DNA of 64,000 nt from Gigaspora margarita (Eukaryota > Glomeromycota > Glomeromycetes > Diversisporales > Gigasporaceae): assembly GCA_009809945.1 (NCBI GenBank), contig WTPW01000029.1:761891-825890 (forward strand), in the 5' to 3' direction. The notes under the pieces are model-generated. The model ran no database searches. It was not told where the DNA came from and worked only from the letters and a program-made list of their open reading frames with translations. Of the stretch, positions 1-12,290 are shown in pieces; position 1 is the stretch's first letter; every line of letters begins with the position of its first letter. Made by a program: the position numbers and the translations under genes.

Positions 1-334
1 AATTCTATGAATTCATAGAATTCAAATAAAAAAATTATCAAATTCGGTCAGTGGTTGTTGAGATAGCTTCGCTCAAAATATTAAACAATTGGTACAGCCT
101 CTATTAGTCTATTCTATAAACGCATCAAGAACGTAAATCAATTTTGGGTACATTTTAGACCTATCAAAAAAGCAACCGCAGATCTATCAAAAACGATTCT
201 TTTGCGACACGGACACGTAACAAATCACGTGATTTTGCACGTACCGAATATCACGTGGCACTTAGCGTACGCACGTACGTAATGTGGCACATTTTAGAGG
301 ATTGCAAAAAATAATTAGTTTCTTTTTCAAAAAA

Positions 335-1541
335 ATGACGAGAATTAAAAATAATATGATAATGAATTACTATTATTTCTATAGTTATAATAATTTACAG
401 TAATCTAATCCCAGTTTTTTGTCAGAAACAGGAATAAATAATTTATCGAGAATTAATAATAGAACCACTGCATTCACACCGGAATTTAATAGAGTTATTA
501 GCCATGATGAGTTACCAGTTGTAAAAAATGAGTTATCAATAACTCTAAAATTATATCTTGAAAGCCATGGTCCTGATTGGTACGCTGTTTTTTACAAAGA
601 TATTTTACATATGACTATTAATTAGGCCAGACCAATTTAATTCGGTGGCTTACATTATCCTCCCTTCTGCCTTCCCCTCACTAAATATGCGGAAAATTTC
701 GGAAAATTTTATTATATCACGGATTATTTCGGAAAAGTTTTTATAATAAACTTCCTCTCATCCCCCCTTTTGTGCGGAGGATGTAAACCACCGAATTAAA
801 TTGGTCTGGCCTTATTTATAAAAAAATTCTTCAGTTAGTTATAAGAAATTTTTATATTTAGGTAGAGCAAAATACAGTCGTACACCTGCACTCTGGTCAA
901 GATCGGGTGACTCGGCTCCGTGCCCACGTTTCTCGGTTACCGGAATTTTTGACGTTGGATTTGATATGAGTGGTTATGGAATCCTACCTAACCGATGGTA
1001 CCATATAGCATATACACTTTCAAACCCCGACAAACGAATGAATTTCTATATAGATGGTGAATGGGTAGGATCTTTCAGTATCACACATATTCAAGGTCAA
1101 TCTAATGATGATCCGTTATATATTGGAAGGAATTTCGGCTGGTATGGATTTACTGGACAAATTAGGTAAATGTTGAATTTAATCAACCAAGTTATAATCT
1201 AAGGTTTAAAATTCTGATTTTTTTCGAAAAAAAAAATTAGCAATTTCGTTATTATAATTTTTGCCTATCTCATAGTGAGGTATTAATGGATTATTCGGTG
1301 AGATTATTTTTTGATTTAACATTTATTCACATATTTTTTATATATTTCTTACAAATTTTTAATTTAGGGTGAAGATCCAACGAATAATAATGACAATGGT
1401 GACAATGACGAAGGTCCAAAAAAATCGTTTGTTGATTTAACTATAGGATTCTTTCTTGGTATGATGGTGCTGGCAAGTGGTCTTTTTATGCATAAAATTA
1501 TAATTTGAAGAAGATATCAAGCAATCCCAAATCCTATGTAA
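335..1541 (+). pseudogene. LamG-domain membrane protein copy 1, broken
   Basis: Relic of the four-exon LamG/concanavalin-fold gene that is intact at 14,696-15,731. The start ATG (335) and first residues are kept. A 5-base deletion in the signal-peptide region (near 413), a CAA-to-TAA stop after QKQE, a one-base loss near 470, a base missing from the TTTTCG of exon 3 and a CGA-to-TGA stop in the basic tail (about 1506) destroy the frame. The LamG core is still readable: SITLKLYLES near 535, WYHIAYTLSNPDKR near 995, DGEWVGSF near 1055. Exon 4 at about 1369-1541 keeps the GEDP linker and the membrane segment. Intron 1 is interrupted by a MITE. An apparent small reading frame at 419 starts at TTG and is only a fragment of this relic. 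Confidence 0.85.
625..811. mobile_element. PIF/Harbinger-like MITE in intron 1 of LamG copy 1
   Basis: A 187-bp insertion with inverted ends that start GGCCAGACCAATTTAATTC and end in its complement, extending about 38 bases inward. It is flanked by TTA at 622-624 and 812-814. Copy 3 has the uninterrupted site (AATTATTTAT), so removing the element and one TTA restores the family intron. TTA duplications and GGCC termini fit the PIF/Harbinger superfamily. No coding capacity. Confidence 0.8.
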
Positions 1542-2848
1542 TAAACGCATTACGTACTGAGTTTGAAGTTAAAAGATTTTTAGATTTAAAAAATGTCACG
1601 ATGTAACAATGAATTGAATTTATTACTTGTTAAAAAATAATAAAAATTTTTGATTTAATTGATGATCCGCGAAAGAAGGAAAATCTAAAAAAATAGATTA
1701 TCCTGTAACTTACCACATAATTCTTGAATAATACCCTGGGTACAGTATGCCGTGGCCAACTAAGGGTACTTAAAGTAAATCTTTTATTAATCAAACATCT
1801 TGTAAGCTTTTAATAAAAGCTGTAGAGCCAGTTGTTGTGATTCTATGAAAATAAGATACTAAATTGGGTTTGTAGTTTTTGAAATATCTTACCTTTTCTC
1901 TCTAAAATTTTTTAAAAGAAATTTTATATGATTGTAAGAGAAAATTATAGATATCTCAGAAAATATTAGACTAATTTTACTTATATTGTTATTATTCAAA
2001 TCACAAAAACTAGCTCTACAACTTTTATTAGAAGCTCACAGAAGGTTAGTTTAATAAAAAAATTTTCTTTATATAGTCAGAATAGTGTTTAACTCGAAGC
2101 TTAAAAACATAGGCTTAATTCGAATTAATTCGAGTCAATACTAAGTTTTTAAGCTACGAGTTGACTCGAGTCCAAACACCAAGTCAGGAATAATGATTTC
2201 TGTTTATATATAAAATCTATTTTTAGAATTCTCCTTCTTTTACGAATTAACAATTAATAGGAAAAACTATCAAGTCATATAGTTATTTACAAATGTGCAA
2301 TTTACTCCTCTTTAACATTATACAATTACATGCTGCATATAATAGTAGTAGCTCCGTATTGCTAAGGTGTAATAATTAATAAAAAATTTCAAAGCCTATG
2401 AAAATCTTAACGTGAGTTCTGTTGTACACAATCTGATTGTTTGTATAAGCTGTCATCCACTATTCTCCAGAATGTGTTGGAAATTACCACATCTTATTCA
2501 TTTCTTGTCTGCATGATTACTGTAATGTAATCTAGAAATGGAGAGCATTATTAATGGCACTTCAGTTCATTCCTATTAATTCGATGTATTGAATTTTAGT
2601 CGAATTTATTTCTGCACAATAATTAACCAAACGATATATCATTCTTAAGATTTTTTTATTTTTTTGCGTAAATTTTTATATTTACTGTAAACTTTAATAA
2701 TTTATTAAATAATTCATAGCTATCAATTTCCAATATTTTTAACAAAAAGCTAATTAGATAAAATTTTAGCACCAAGGAATTTTTTGAAAATAAAACTTTA
2801 TTACAATACAAGAACCTCTTCTGATAATTTACAGAAAATAAAATTTTA

Positions 2849-4190
2849 AGGCCTCGCAAAGTAAAATTTTCGTTTAGCATTACCCGCCAATCCAAATTTT
2901 TCAAAACCTCCAATTTTTTTTTGGCCAATTCTTTTAAAACGAGCATATTAATAATATTTAATGAATATAGTTCGAAACAATCGATATTGTTATCATAAAC
3001 TAGTAGGTATTAAAATCTTGAAGGGATATCGGAACATTTTCGGGATTGTTTATAGGTCAGCGGGAATTTTAGGAGGTATGATAATAATCTGATGAATTGG
3101 ATAACGAAAAATAAAAGCTAGCTCTCAGAGCCATGGCGTTGCCCTGGGAATGGGTCTTCTGATTTTTTTTGACTCTTAGACCTAAGAGATTTCAAATTTT
3201 ATTCCGGGTATTGGCCTGGGTTTAAAATTTAAATAAAGGTTCAAATAAACCTAGCTTTGGTTTAAATAAACCCGAATTGGTTCAAATGAACCGGTTTGGG
3301 TTCAAATGAGCCGATTAGATTCAAATGAACCTAATTGGTTTCAAGCCCGAATTGGGTTCAAATGACCCTGAATTTGGTTCACTTGAACCCAAATTAATTT
3401 TCTTTTTTTATTTATTTTTTTAATATTTTTTTATATTTTTTTAATTGTTTTCTATTTTTTTTAATTTATATATTTAAGTTATATATTTGTTTTTTATATT
3501 TATCAAAGTATTCGTATTCAAGTCATCCATTCTAATTTTAGCAAAATCATGCGATTTAAATAACTGAAAAAAACTTGCTTTGTGCAAGTTTGTAAAGCTT
3601 AGGCAGTTTTTAGTTAAATTCATCCACCTCCCTTAACTGCCGCCGAAAATTAAACAAGCCAACCACAACTAAGTATAAGCCTAGTTAATCATGTGATTAA
3701 TGTTGACCAATGAGATTTGACCAAGTATTCTTGGGATGTGTTTGTTTAATCCCCCCTCCTCTCTCCTCATGCTGAGCCTAAATATTGACGTTAACCTAAT
3801 AATCAACTAAAACCTGCCTTATTTAAGGCCACACAATTACCCGCCGACTCATTTTTATTCAATTTTTTTCAATTTTTTAATTTGTTTTTTTTTTTAGAAC
3901 CCAATTGTGCCAATTGTTTGATTTTTGGCATTTATTTTGCTATTCTCGTCCGGTGACACCCGATGGGACCTTATTTTCTCCGTCAGCCATATCAGAAAAT
4001 TACAGGAAATTATGACTGCTGACAATTTTTTTATTCATTGTTGTGTGAAATGCAAAATTAACCTTGCATAACCTTTGACGTGAACATTATTTATAAATTT
4101 ACAGTAAATTAAAAAAAAAAATTCGACCAACCGATCCATATTTTCAGATCCCATGTAATGCTAAACGAAAAATCAACTTTGCGTGACCTA
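2849..4190. mobile_element. Non-autonomous TIR element inserted in unit 1
   Basis: Segment absent from units 2 and 3. It is bounded by imperfect inverted repeats of about 37 bp sharing CGCAAAGT and TTCGTTTAGCATTAC; left copy about 2849-2886, right copy about 4154-4190. It contains a GGTTCAAATGAACC array (3225-3400), T-rich stretches and an open-looking tract with GCCGCC and CCCCCCTCC, but no reading frame of note. Target duplication not resolved. Superfamily unknown. Confidence 0.6.
3225..3400. repeat. GGTTCAAATGAACC palindromic minisatellite, array A
   Basis: About nine degenerate tandem units of roughly 18-22 bp built on the self-complementary word GGTTCAAATGAACC, with variants such as GGTTTAAATAAACC. 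The same palindrome builds a second array at 25,080-25,330. The word resembles a tRNA T-loop (GGTTCAAAT), but no tRNA fold surrounds it. Confidence 0.75.
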
Positions 4191-4254
4191 AATAATCCAA
4201 TCCACTAAATTTTAGGTTTTATGTCAGAATCCTGAAATTCAAATTCTGCAAATT

Positions 4255-4535
4255 AAAAAACCTTACTATTTTAAAATCTCGACTATATTAAATTCCAGAC
4301 ATTCAAAATCCTTATACTCAAAATCCCGCCATTCACAATCCCGGCACTTTCAAAATCCAGACACTACCAAAATCCGGACACTCAATGCCGACAGTGCTAA
4401 AAGCCGAAATCCCAACAGTTCGAGGATCCAGACAGTGCCAAAATCTCGACAGTGCCAAAATCTCGTCAGCGTCAAAATCCTTGCAAGTATCAAACTCCCG
4501 AAAGTGATAGATCCCGAAATTACTAAAATCTTGAT
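4255..4535. repeat. AAAATCCCGACA minisatellite, unit 1 copy
   Basis: Degenerate tandem units of about 11-17 bp with the theme AAAATCCCGACAGTGCC. The same array lies at about 9590-9905 (unit 2) and 17,865-18,130 (unit 3), so it predates the duplication. Minus-strand frames of 69 and 113 codons over these arrays are repeats of the short unit, not genes. Confidence 0.8.
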
Positions 4536-6621
4536 GGTACAAATTCTCAGATTAATTGATGTTCTTTATACTCAATGCTAAATTTAACCCAAATAAAATA
4601 AAATTGATTAGTAAATATTCATGAATTTGAATTGCTTAGTTTAGATACTTGATTAAAAAATGCATTCCTTTTAAATCGGTACAAGTAAAATGAAATTAAT
4701 TTGTAAATCTTCATTTATTTTAAATTCTTAGCTAATAGCCCTTTATGCTTATCGTTAACACCTAATGATTCAAATACAATAAAATTAATTAGTAAATACT
4801 AATCATTTATCTTAAATTAAATGTTAAGTATAAAGAGAATCTATTAATTAAAGTATTTTAAATAAGGATTCAAGTTCATGAATATTTTACATAACTAATT
4901 TTATCTTATGTAAATTTAAAAGATAGGTATATAGAGCTTTTTTAATTTAAATATCCAAAATAAGCAATTAAATTTCATGAATGTATACTACAGTCAGACC
5001 TTATATAATCACCAAGTTGGTTGCACTCAATTTGAACTTCTGTATAGTCACAGTTACATTAAAAATATACGTTATTATAAAATTTACAATAAAAATAGCT
5101 TATATTATTACTTTTAATGGCTACTAATAGTGATTCTGGCTAGCAAAAGCACTTGGCTACTGTATTTCTCCGACATCAGTAAGTTGCATCCTGCAATAGT
5201 TTTGGAAGACAAATATTCCAAAACTATTTTAATATCCGGTACACGTGGAGAAGCATTGTACGGATGAGAATATATTTTCTCCGTAAATATACCGTAAGTA
5301 TGATAGTATATACTTAGGCACCCGGGTATAAATCATGAACCCTGGGTATACATACCGGAGGAAAGGAACACAGTAGTTGTTTTTTGGCTTAGTTAAGAGT
5401 GACGGTTTCAATAAAGTGACGGTACAAGCAACGCAAAAACATAATTAACACATTAAGTACGAAATAAGATAAACCAGTCTTCGTGAACATGCTAAGCGAG
5501 TGAATTCAATTATAGAAGATCAAGTTAAATCCCATAGTCTGAGTAACTACGTGACGCTAATCAAAATTTTTTGCATATTTATTACAAATTTCAAGAAACA
5601 AATTACTATAGTAAACTATCAATAAACCTTTAAAAAATTTTATTCCTGACAATATTAGTTGCTTCCGGCAAATTTAATCTCGCCTATTAGAGATTTTATA
5701 TGATCCATTGTATTTCATACATGGCATTCAATACAAGTAGTCAATAAAATTTTGAATAATGATAACCGTTCAGTATTAGTCAAATTGGCCAAATTGTGTT
5801 TATTATATATATTATTATATGTATTAATCTTCGTATAACATAGCTATTTAATTAATAGACCAGACCAATCAGACCAATTTAAAACTAAATTGACCAGAGA
5901 TCCTTTGACTATTGACAAGTAAATTTTTTTGACCAGTAGATTGAACCAATATTATATATTGTAGATAGGTAATTATTCCAAATTCATCGGCTTTGTAGGT
6001 CTCATAATTCATACATTTCATTTTAAAATTTTTTTAACAGAAAAAATTTTAAAAATATCTATGAATACTAAAGTGAGCTCAGACCCTTGGTGATTAAAGC
6101 AAATAAGTAAATAATTATGACCCAATTAGGCGTAAAAGTATAAAAAAAAATACATTTTATATAAATCCGATATAATATGAACTACCGATATTGTAGTAAC
6201 TCAAAAAAAAAAAATTATAAAATTAATCAATCTACACATAATTGAATCAAAAACGGATAATTTAAATTTTTTGGAAAGTTTACTTAAAATTTTACTAATA
6301 TATGACTGTGCATTGCAGCTATAAAAGGACTAACTAAAAAAGTTTTCATTCAAACCCTAATTCTATGCCTAAGATCTACATTTGTTATCCTTACTAAATC
6401 TGAATGATTACAATTTGGATCACGGCATATACTAAAAAACAAAGAAACCATGTGAGAATGATAAATATAGCTTATTTCTCATTATTTGTTTCTATATAAA
6501 ATGATTGAAATTTCTAAATATCTTACGCACGTACGTATTTAATGCGGCACATTTTAGCGGATTGCAAAAAACAAATATCAATAACTAAGTTCATACAGTT
6601 TCTTTTTCAAAAAAAAAAAAG

Positions 6622-7601
6622 ATGAGAATTAATAATAATATGGTAATGAGTTACTATTATTTCTATGATTTAGTTATAATAATCTTCAGTAATTCAATTT
6701 CAGCCTCTGTCAGAAACAGGAACAAAGAAAATATCGTGAATTAATAACTGAACCAACTATATTCACACCTGAACATAATCGAATTATTAGCCATGCTGAG
6801 TTACCAGTTGTAAAAAATGAGTTATCAATAACTCTAAAAATATATCTTGAAAGCCATGGTACTGAATGGTACACTGTTTTTTATAAAGGTATTTTACATA
6901 TGATTATTAATAATTTATTAAAAAATTCTTTAGTTAGTCATAAGAAAATTTTTATATTTTAGGTAGAGCAGAAAACAGTCGTACACCTGCACTCTGGTTA
7001 AATCCGAACAAAATTCCGTGCCCACGTTTCTCAATTACCGGAAATTTTGACGCGGGAATTAATATGAATGATTATGAATTCCTACTTAACCGATGGTACC
7101 ATATAGCATACACACTTTCAAACCCTGACAAACGAATGAATTATTATATTGATGGTGAATGGGTTGGATCTTTCAGTATGACAAATATTCAAGTGGAATC
7201 GTTTATATTTAATGATGGTCCGTTATATATTGGAAAACATCTTGACTGGAAAGGATTTACTGGACAAATTAGGTAAATGTGGAATTTAATAACCAAATTA
7301 TCGATCTAAAATTTAAATTCTGTATATTTTTTTGAAAAAAAATAGCAATTTTCGTTATTATAATTTTCGCCTATCTCATAATGAGGTATTAATGGATTAC
7401 TCGGTAAGATTATTTTTTCATTTAACATTCAAACACATATTTTTTATATTTCTTACAAATTTTAATTTAGGGCGAAGATCCAACGAAACATAATAACAAT
7501 GATGAAAGTCCAAAAAAATCTTTTGTTGGTTCAACTATAGGATTCTTTTTTGGTATGATGGTATAATTTGAAGATATCAAACAATCCCAAGTCCTATGTA
7601 A
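6622..7601 (+). pseudogene. LamG-domain membrane protein copy 2, broken
   Basis: Second copy of the family. The ATG at 6622 and hydrophobic leader are present, but one base is missing where copy 3 reads ISVFCQ, which puts the rest of exon 1 out of frame. From QKQEQRKYRELI on, exon 1, exon 2 (from about 6963, starting after TTTTAG) and exon 3 (SNFRYYNFRLS) are otherwise open, with WYHIAYTLSNPDKR and DGEWVGSFSM intact. Exon 4 has lost about 36 bases, so the membrane segment ends after GFFFGMMV at a TAA (7564) and the basic tail is out of frame. A secreted form without an anchor is conceivable if the leader frameshift were a sequencing error, but two lesions make a pseudogene more likely. Confidence 0.8.
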
Positions 7602-8486
7602 TAAATGCATTTCGTACTGAATTTGAAATTAAAAGATTTTTAGATTTAAAAAATGTCTCTATGTAACAATGAATTGAATTTATTACTTGTTAAAAAATGT
7701 AATAAAATTTTTTTGATTTAATTAATGATCCGCTAAAGAAGAAGTATCTAAAAATAGCTTATCAACCAAAAATAGTACTCTATCACATAAAGTACCCTCT
7801 TCTCCGCCAATGAGATTGCTGGACTCGTGAATAGTACCGGTACTATTCAATTTTAAAATGAAGTTCTTGAATAATACCCTGGGTACAATATGCGGTATTT
7901 AAAGTAAACTTTTTATTAATCAAACCTTTTGTAAGCTTTTAATAAAAGTTGTAGAGCCAGTTTTTGTGATTCTGTAATAATAAGATACTAAACTGGGTTT
8001 TTAATTTTTGAAATATCTTATCCTTTCTCTCTAAAATTTTTTAAAAGAAATTTTATATGATGTAAGAGAAAATATTCGAATCACAAAAACTAACTCTACA
8101 ACTTTTATTAGAAACCCACAAAAGGTTAGTTAAATAAAAAATTTACTTTATATAATCAGAACAGTGTTTGGACTCGAGTCAACTCGTTAATATTATGTAT
8201 TTTTTTTAAGATACGAGGTGACTCGATTCCAAACACTAAGTCAAACACTAAGTCAGGAATAATGATTTCTGTTTATACAATATATAAATTCTGCTTTAGA
8301 TTTCTCTTTCTTTTGTGAATTATTAATTAATATAAAAAACTATCAAGTCATATAGTTATTTGAATATGTGCAATTTACTCTTCTTTAACATTATACAATT
8401 ACGTGTTGCACACAATAGATAATTATCGTGTGTAGCTCTGTATTGCTAAGGTGTAATAATCAATAAAAAATTTCAAAGGTTATTGT

Positions 8487-9125
8487 GAGCCGTGAAACTT
8501 TAGTCCCTGTAACACTGGTCGGAAATCGAAGTTATTTCGATCTTTTACCTCAAATAGGTTTCCCGGTGGAATAACTTGAAGTGGGAAAAGTAGAATAAAT
8601 GGAAAAGGTGGAAATAGTGATATCAATGATAAATATGGTTAACGGATGATAATGGGAATGAATGATTTACATAGGACAGATTATTAAAAAGATAATACCC
8701 GAATCCGACTTTTAATAAGTTATAAAATAGATAAAGTATATAATAAAGGCTTACGTCCTAGGGGATCGATAGGTTGTTCGTCATTGGTAATTGACTACTT
8801 TGTTACCCAACATTCACTAAATAAACTAACGATCTACTACGATCATTCGTTCTGTATTTCATGTGCAAGTGACATTAACATTACACTCTACCCGGCTGTT
8901 TCTCCACATACCGAGATAACCATGGTTGTTGTTTCCAGTATCCCGACGTACTGTGGATACTGTGGTTGATTGTTAATAGAGAGTTACCCATGTATCGACG
9001 ATCGAAGCCTTGACTTATCCACTCGCCAAATATAGCATACATCCTTCGATAAGGTTGTTTGGATTTGTTGGTTTGGTTTGGTTGGATTCAGGTTGTCTCG
9101 GAAGATCCTGAGTTGCCGGTGTCAC
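8487..9125. other. Insertion unique to unit 2, LTR-like, unclassified
   Basis: Units 1 and 3 run directly from the TTTCAAAGG block to GAAAATCTGCGCG. Unit 2 has about 640 bases of less AT-rich sequence between them, starting near TGTGAGCCGTGAAAC and ending near CCGGTGTCACTG. It contains ATATAATAAAGG (about 8740), a possible polyadenylation signal. TG...CA-type ends and size suit a solo LTR, but I see no target duplication. Small open frames at 8784 and 9015 show no recognisable domain. Confidence 0.35.
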
Positions 9126-9589
9126 TGAAATTTGCACGTGTGATTTGTTGTACACATTCTTATTATTCTCCAGAATGTGCTGGCCTGCTGGTACAAATCT
9201 GCCACATTTTATCATTTACTATTAATTTGATGTATTGAATTTTAGTCGAATTTATTTGTGCAACTCTGGATTGTAACAATAATTAGCCTAAGATGTATAC
9301 TTATTACGATTTTTTATTATTTTTTTTTTGCGCAAATTTTTATATTTACTGTAGACTTTAATAATTTATTAAATAATTTATAACTATCAATTTCCAAAAT
9401 TTTTAACAAAAACCCAATTAAATAAAAGTTTGCATTCAGGAAGTTTTTGAAAACGAAGCTTTATTACAAAATGAGAATTTTTTCTTAAATTTACAAAAAA
9501 AAGAAAATTATAAATGATCCAATCCACTAAATTTTAGGATTTATATCAGATCCTGAAATCCAAAATTCAGCAAATTCAAAAACTTGACT

Positions 9590-9905
9590 ATTTTAAAATC
9601 TCGACTATATTAAAATCTCGACACTCAAAAATCCTGACATTCAAAATCCCGACACTCACAATCCCAACACTTCCAAAGTTCAAACACTACCAAAATCAGG
9701 ACACTCAATCCCGACAGTGTTAAAAGCCAAAATCCCGACAAAGCCAAAATCCCAACAATTCCAGAATCTAGACAGTGACAAATTCCCAACAGTGCCCAAA
9801 TCTTGACACTATCAATATACTGACGGTGTCAACATTCTGACAGTGTCAGAATCCCGACGGTAGCAGATTCCGATATTGCAGTACCAGAATCCCGACAGTA
9901 ATTGA
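9590..9905. repeat. AAAATCCCGACA minisatellite, unit 2 copy
   Basis: Same array as at 4255-4535, with CCCGACAGTG, CCAAAATC and ACACTCAAAATCC units. Order relative to flanking blocks matches units 1 and 3. Confidence 0.75.
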
Positions 9906-10254
9906 TGTTCTTTATACTTAGTGCCTAATTTGGGCCAAATAAAATAAACTGTTTAGTAAATAGTCATGAATTTGAATTGCTTAGTTTAGTACTTGGGTAA
10001 AAAATGCGCTCTATACTTATCTTCTAAATCGGTAGTAAAATGAAATTAATTTATAAATCTTCATGGATTTGATTCACTTATTTTAAATTCCTAGCTAATA
10101 GCTCTTTATGCTTATCGTTAACACCTAATTTGATTCAAATTAATTAGTAAATACTATAGATTCAAATTACTTATTTATTTAAATATTAAGTATAAAGAGA
10201 ATCTATTAATTAAAGTATTTTAAATAAGGATTCAAGTTCATGAATACTCACATA

Positions 10255-10379
10255 CAGTCAGACCTCTCTAAATGCAACTTCATATGTTACTTATAGATTT
10301 TTACCTCTCTAAATGCATACTTCTCTAACTGCATGGGTTTTATAGGCCCCTCGGCTATGCATTTAGAGAGTTCTGACTA
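10255..10379. mobile_element. Short TA-flanked MITE, CAGTCAGACC-type ends
   Basis: A 125-bp element with inverted ends CAGTCAGACCTCTCTAAA and TAGTCAGAACTCTCTAAA, flanked by TA on both sides (10,253-10,254 and 10,380-10,381). The ends match the larger elements at 16,821 and 43,951, pointing to one Tc1/mariner-type family. Units 1 and 3 lack it here. Confidence 0.75.
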
Positions 10380-10559
10380 TATTTAATTTTATCTTTTAAG
10401 TAAATATAAAAGATAAGTATTAGAGCTTTTTAATTTAAATTCCAAAATAAGCGAATAAAATTCATGAATATTTACTACAGTCAGACCTTATATAATTACC
10501 GAGTTGGTAGCACTCAATTTGAATAATTTGAACTTCTATATAGTCACAGTTATATTAAA

Positions 10560-10855
10560 AAATGATACCGGTATGGATTATTGAAGTTCGAAATTCGATA
10601 GAATATTTAAAAACTACTTGTACAAGACTACAAGTCATCCCCTCATATAACTCTAACCCTTCTAACCCTAACCTTAACCTTCAAAACTATGAAATATTAA
10701 AGTTATATGAGTAGATGAATTTTTCAGAAGAGGCATCTATTATTTTTTTACCAACACTTTTTGTTTAATATGATCATATAGTTAGGGTTAGCATTAGGGT
10801 TAGAAGGGTCAGTAAGGTCAAAATCATGTTAGAGGGGTGGCAATAACAATTCCCT
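10560..10855. other. Insertion in unit 2 with inverted telomere-like words
   Basis: About 300 bases with no counterpart in units 1 and 3, which run from CAGTTA-ATTAAAAA directly to the ATAAAAATAGC block. The insertion holds CTAACCCTTCTAACCCTAAC near 10,655 and, inverted, GGGTTAGCATTAGGGTTAG near 10,785. It may be a small foldback element; no target duplication fixed. Confidence 0.45.
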
Positions 10856-12290
10856 AAAAATAACTTATATTATTACTTATTTCTAAATTAATGCCTACTA
10901 ATAATGATTCTGGCTAGTAAAAGCAATTTGCTACTGTTTTCTCTGACACCATTAGCTGCACCCTGCAATAGTTTTGGAAGCCAAAGATTCCAAATTATTT
11001 TAGTATCCGGTACACTTGTAGGAGACGGATGAGAATATATTTTCCCGAAAACATACGTAAGTATGATAGCATCATACTAAGGTACCTGGGTATAAATTAT
11101 GAACCTGGGTATACAAGCCGGAGGAAAGGAACGCAGTAGTTTTTTTTGAGGTTAGTTGATTGTCACGTGAGTAACGGTTTCAATATAGTGACAAGTTAAA
11201 GTTACAACGCAACATGCAATTATTAAATTGAGTCCTAATAAGATACCCAGTCTTTGTGAACGTGCTAAGTGAGTAAATTGAGTGAATTCGATTGTATAAG
11301 ATCGGTTTAACTCTCATAGTCTGAGTAACTACGTGACACTAATCATATATTACAAATTTCAAGCAATAAATTATTATAGTAAACTATCAATAAAACTATT
11401 TAAAAAATTTTATTCCTGACAATTTTAGTTGCTTCCGGCAAATTTAATCTCGCCTATTAGAGATTTTATATGATCTACTGTATTTCATACATGACATTCA
11501 ATACAAGTAGTAATAAACTTTTGAATATTGATAACCGTTCAGTATTAGTCAAATTGGCCAATAGTGTTTATTATGGTACATATATATGGATTAATCTTCG
11601 TATAACAAAACTATTTAATAGACCAGACCAATATAACCAATTTAAACTAAATTGCCCAGAGTTCCCTTGACTATTGACCAGTAAATATGACTGCCAGCAG
11701 ATTAACCAACATTATATATTAGATAGGTAATTATTTAAAATTCATCAGCTTTATAGGTACATTTCATTTCTAGAGTTTTTTAACAGAATAAATTTTTAAA
11801 TTAATATGAATATTAAAGTGAGTTCAATTCCCTTGGCGATTAAAGTAAATAAGTAAATAATTATGGCTCAATTAGGTATGAAAAAGTATAAAAAATACTC
11901 TTTATATGAACTACCAATATTGTAGTAACAGGATCCAGGAACTCAAAAAAAAAAAAAAATTATAAAATTAATCAATCTAACTGAATCGAAAACGGGGATA
12001 ATTTAAATTTTTTGTAAAGTTTACTTAAAATTCTACTACTATATGACTGTGCATTGCATGGAATTGCAGCTGTAAAAGGACTAACTAAAAAAGTTTTTAT
12101 TCAAACCCTAATTCTAAGCCTAGAATCTAAATTCGTTATCCTAACTAAATCAGAAAGATTCCAATTTGGATCACGGCAAAAAAAAAAAAAAAAAAAAAAA
12201 CAAAGAAACCATGTGAATATAGCATATTTTCTCATTATTTTTTTTCTATTTAAAATGAATGAAACTTTTAAATTTCCTACTTACGCACGT

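Larger units (their letters stand above)
268..6521. repeat. Tandem segmental duplication, unit 1
   Basis: First of three full-length tandem units, each running from an ACGCACGTACGTA block just upstream of a LamG-type gene to the same block before the next gene. Landmarks shared in order with units 2 and 3 include a CCCTGGGTACA block (near 1735), CTCCAGAATGTG (2466), the AAAATCCCGACA minisatellite (about 4255-4535), GGATGAGAATATATTTT (near 5260), CAGTATTAGTCAAATTGG (5772) and GGACTAACTAAAAAAGTT (6327). A GTGTTTGGACTCGAGTC palindrome relic also sits in every unit (about 2084-2178 here). Between the gene and the next block no other coding sequence is seen. Unit 1 is enlarged by the element at 2849-4190. 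Limits are approximate. Confidence 0.75.

Noticed and set aside
419..625. Small plus-strand protein at the start of the window
   Set aside because: Begins at TTG and is a frameshifted part of LamG relic copy 1, running into the first intron.
3225..3400. tRNA genes suggested by GGTTCAAAT, a T-loop-like word
   Set aside because: The word lies in a palindromic minisatellite; no acceptor, D or anticodon stem can be drawn around any unit.
8784..9215. Two small genes in the unit 2 insertion
   Set aside because: Open frames of 61 and 66 codons without domains, in an insertion that looks like a worn LTR.
10640..10820. Interstitial telomere (CCCTAA/TTAGGG words; also near 23,355, 41,453, 58,393, 60,943)
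   Set aside because: Only one to three imperfect words at each place; too short and degenerate for a telomere remnant.
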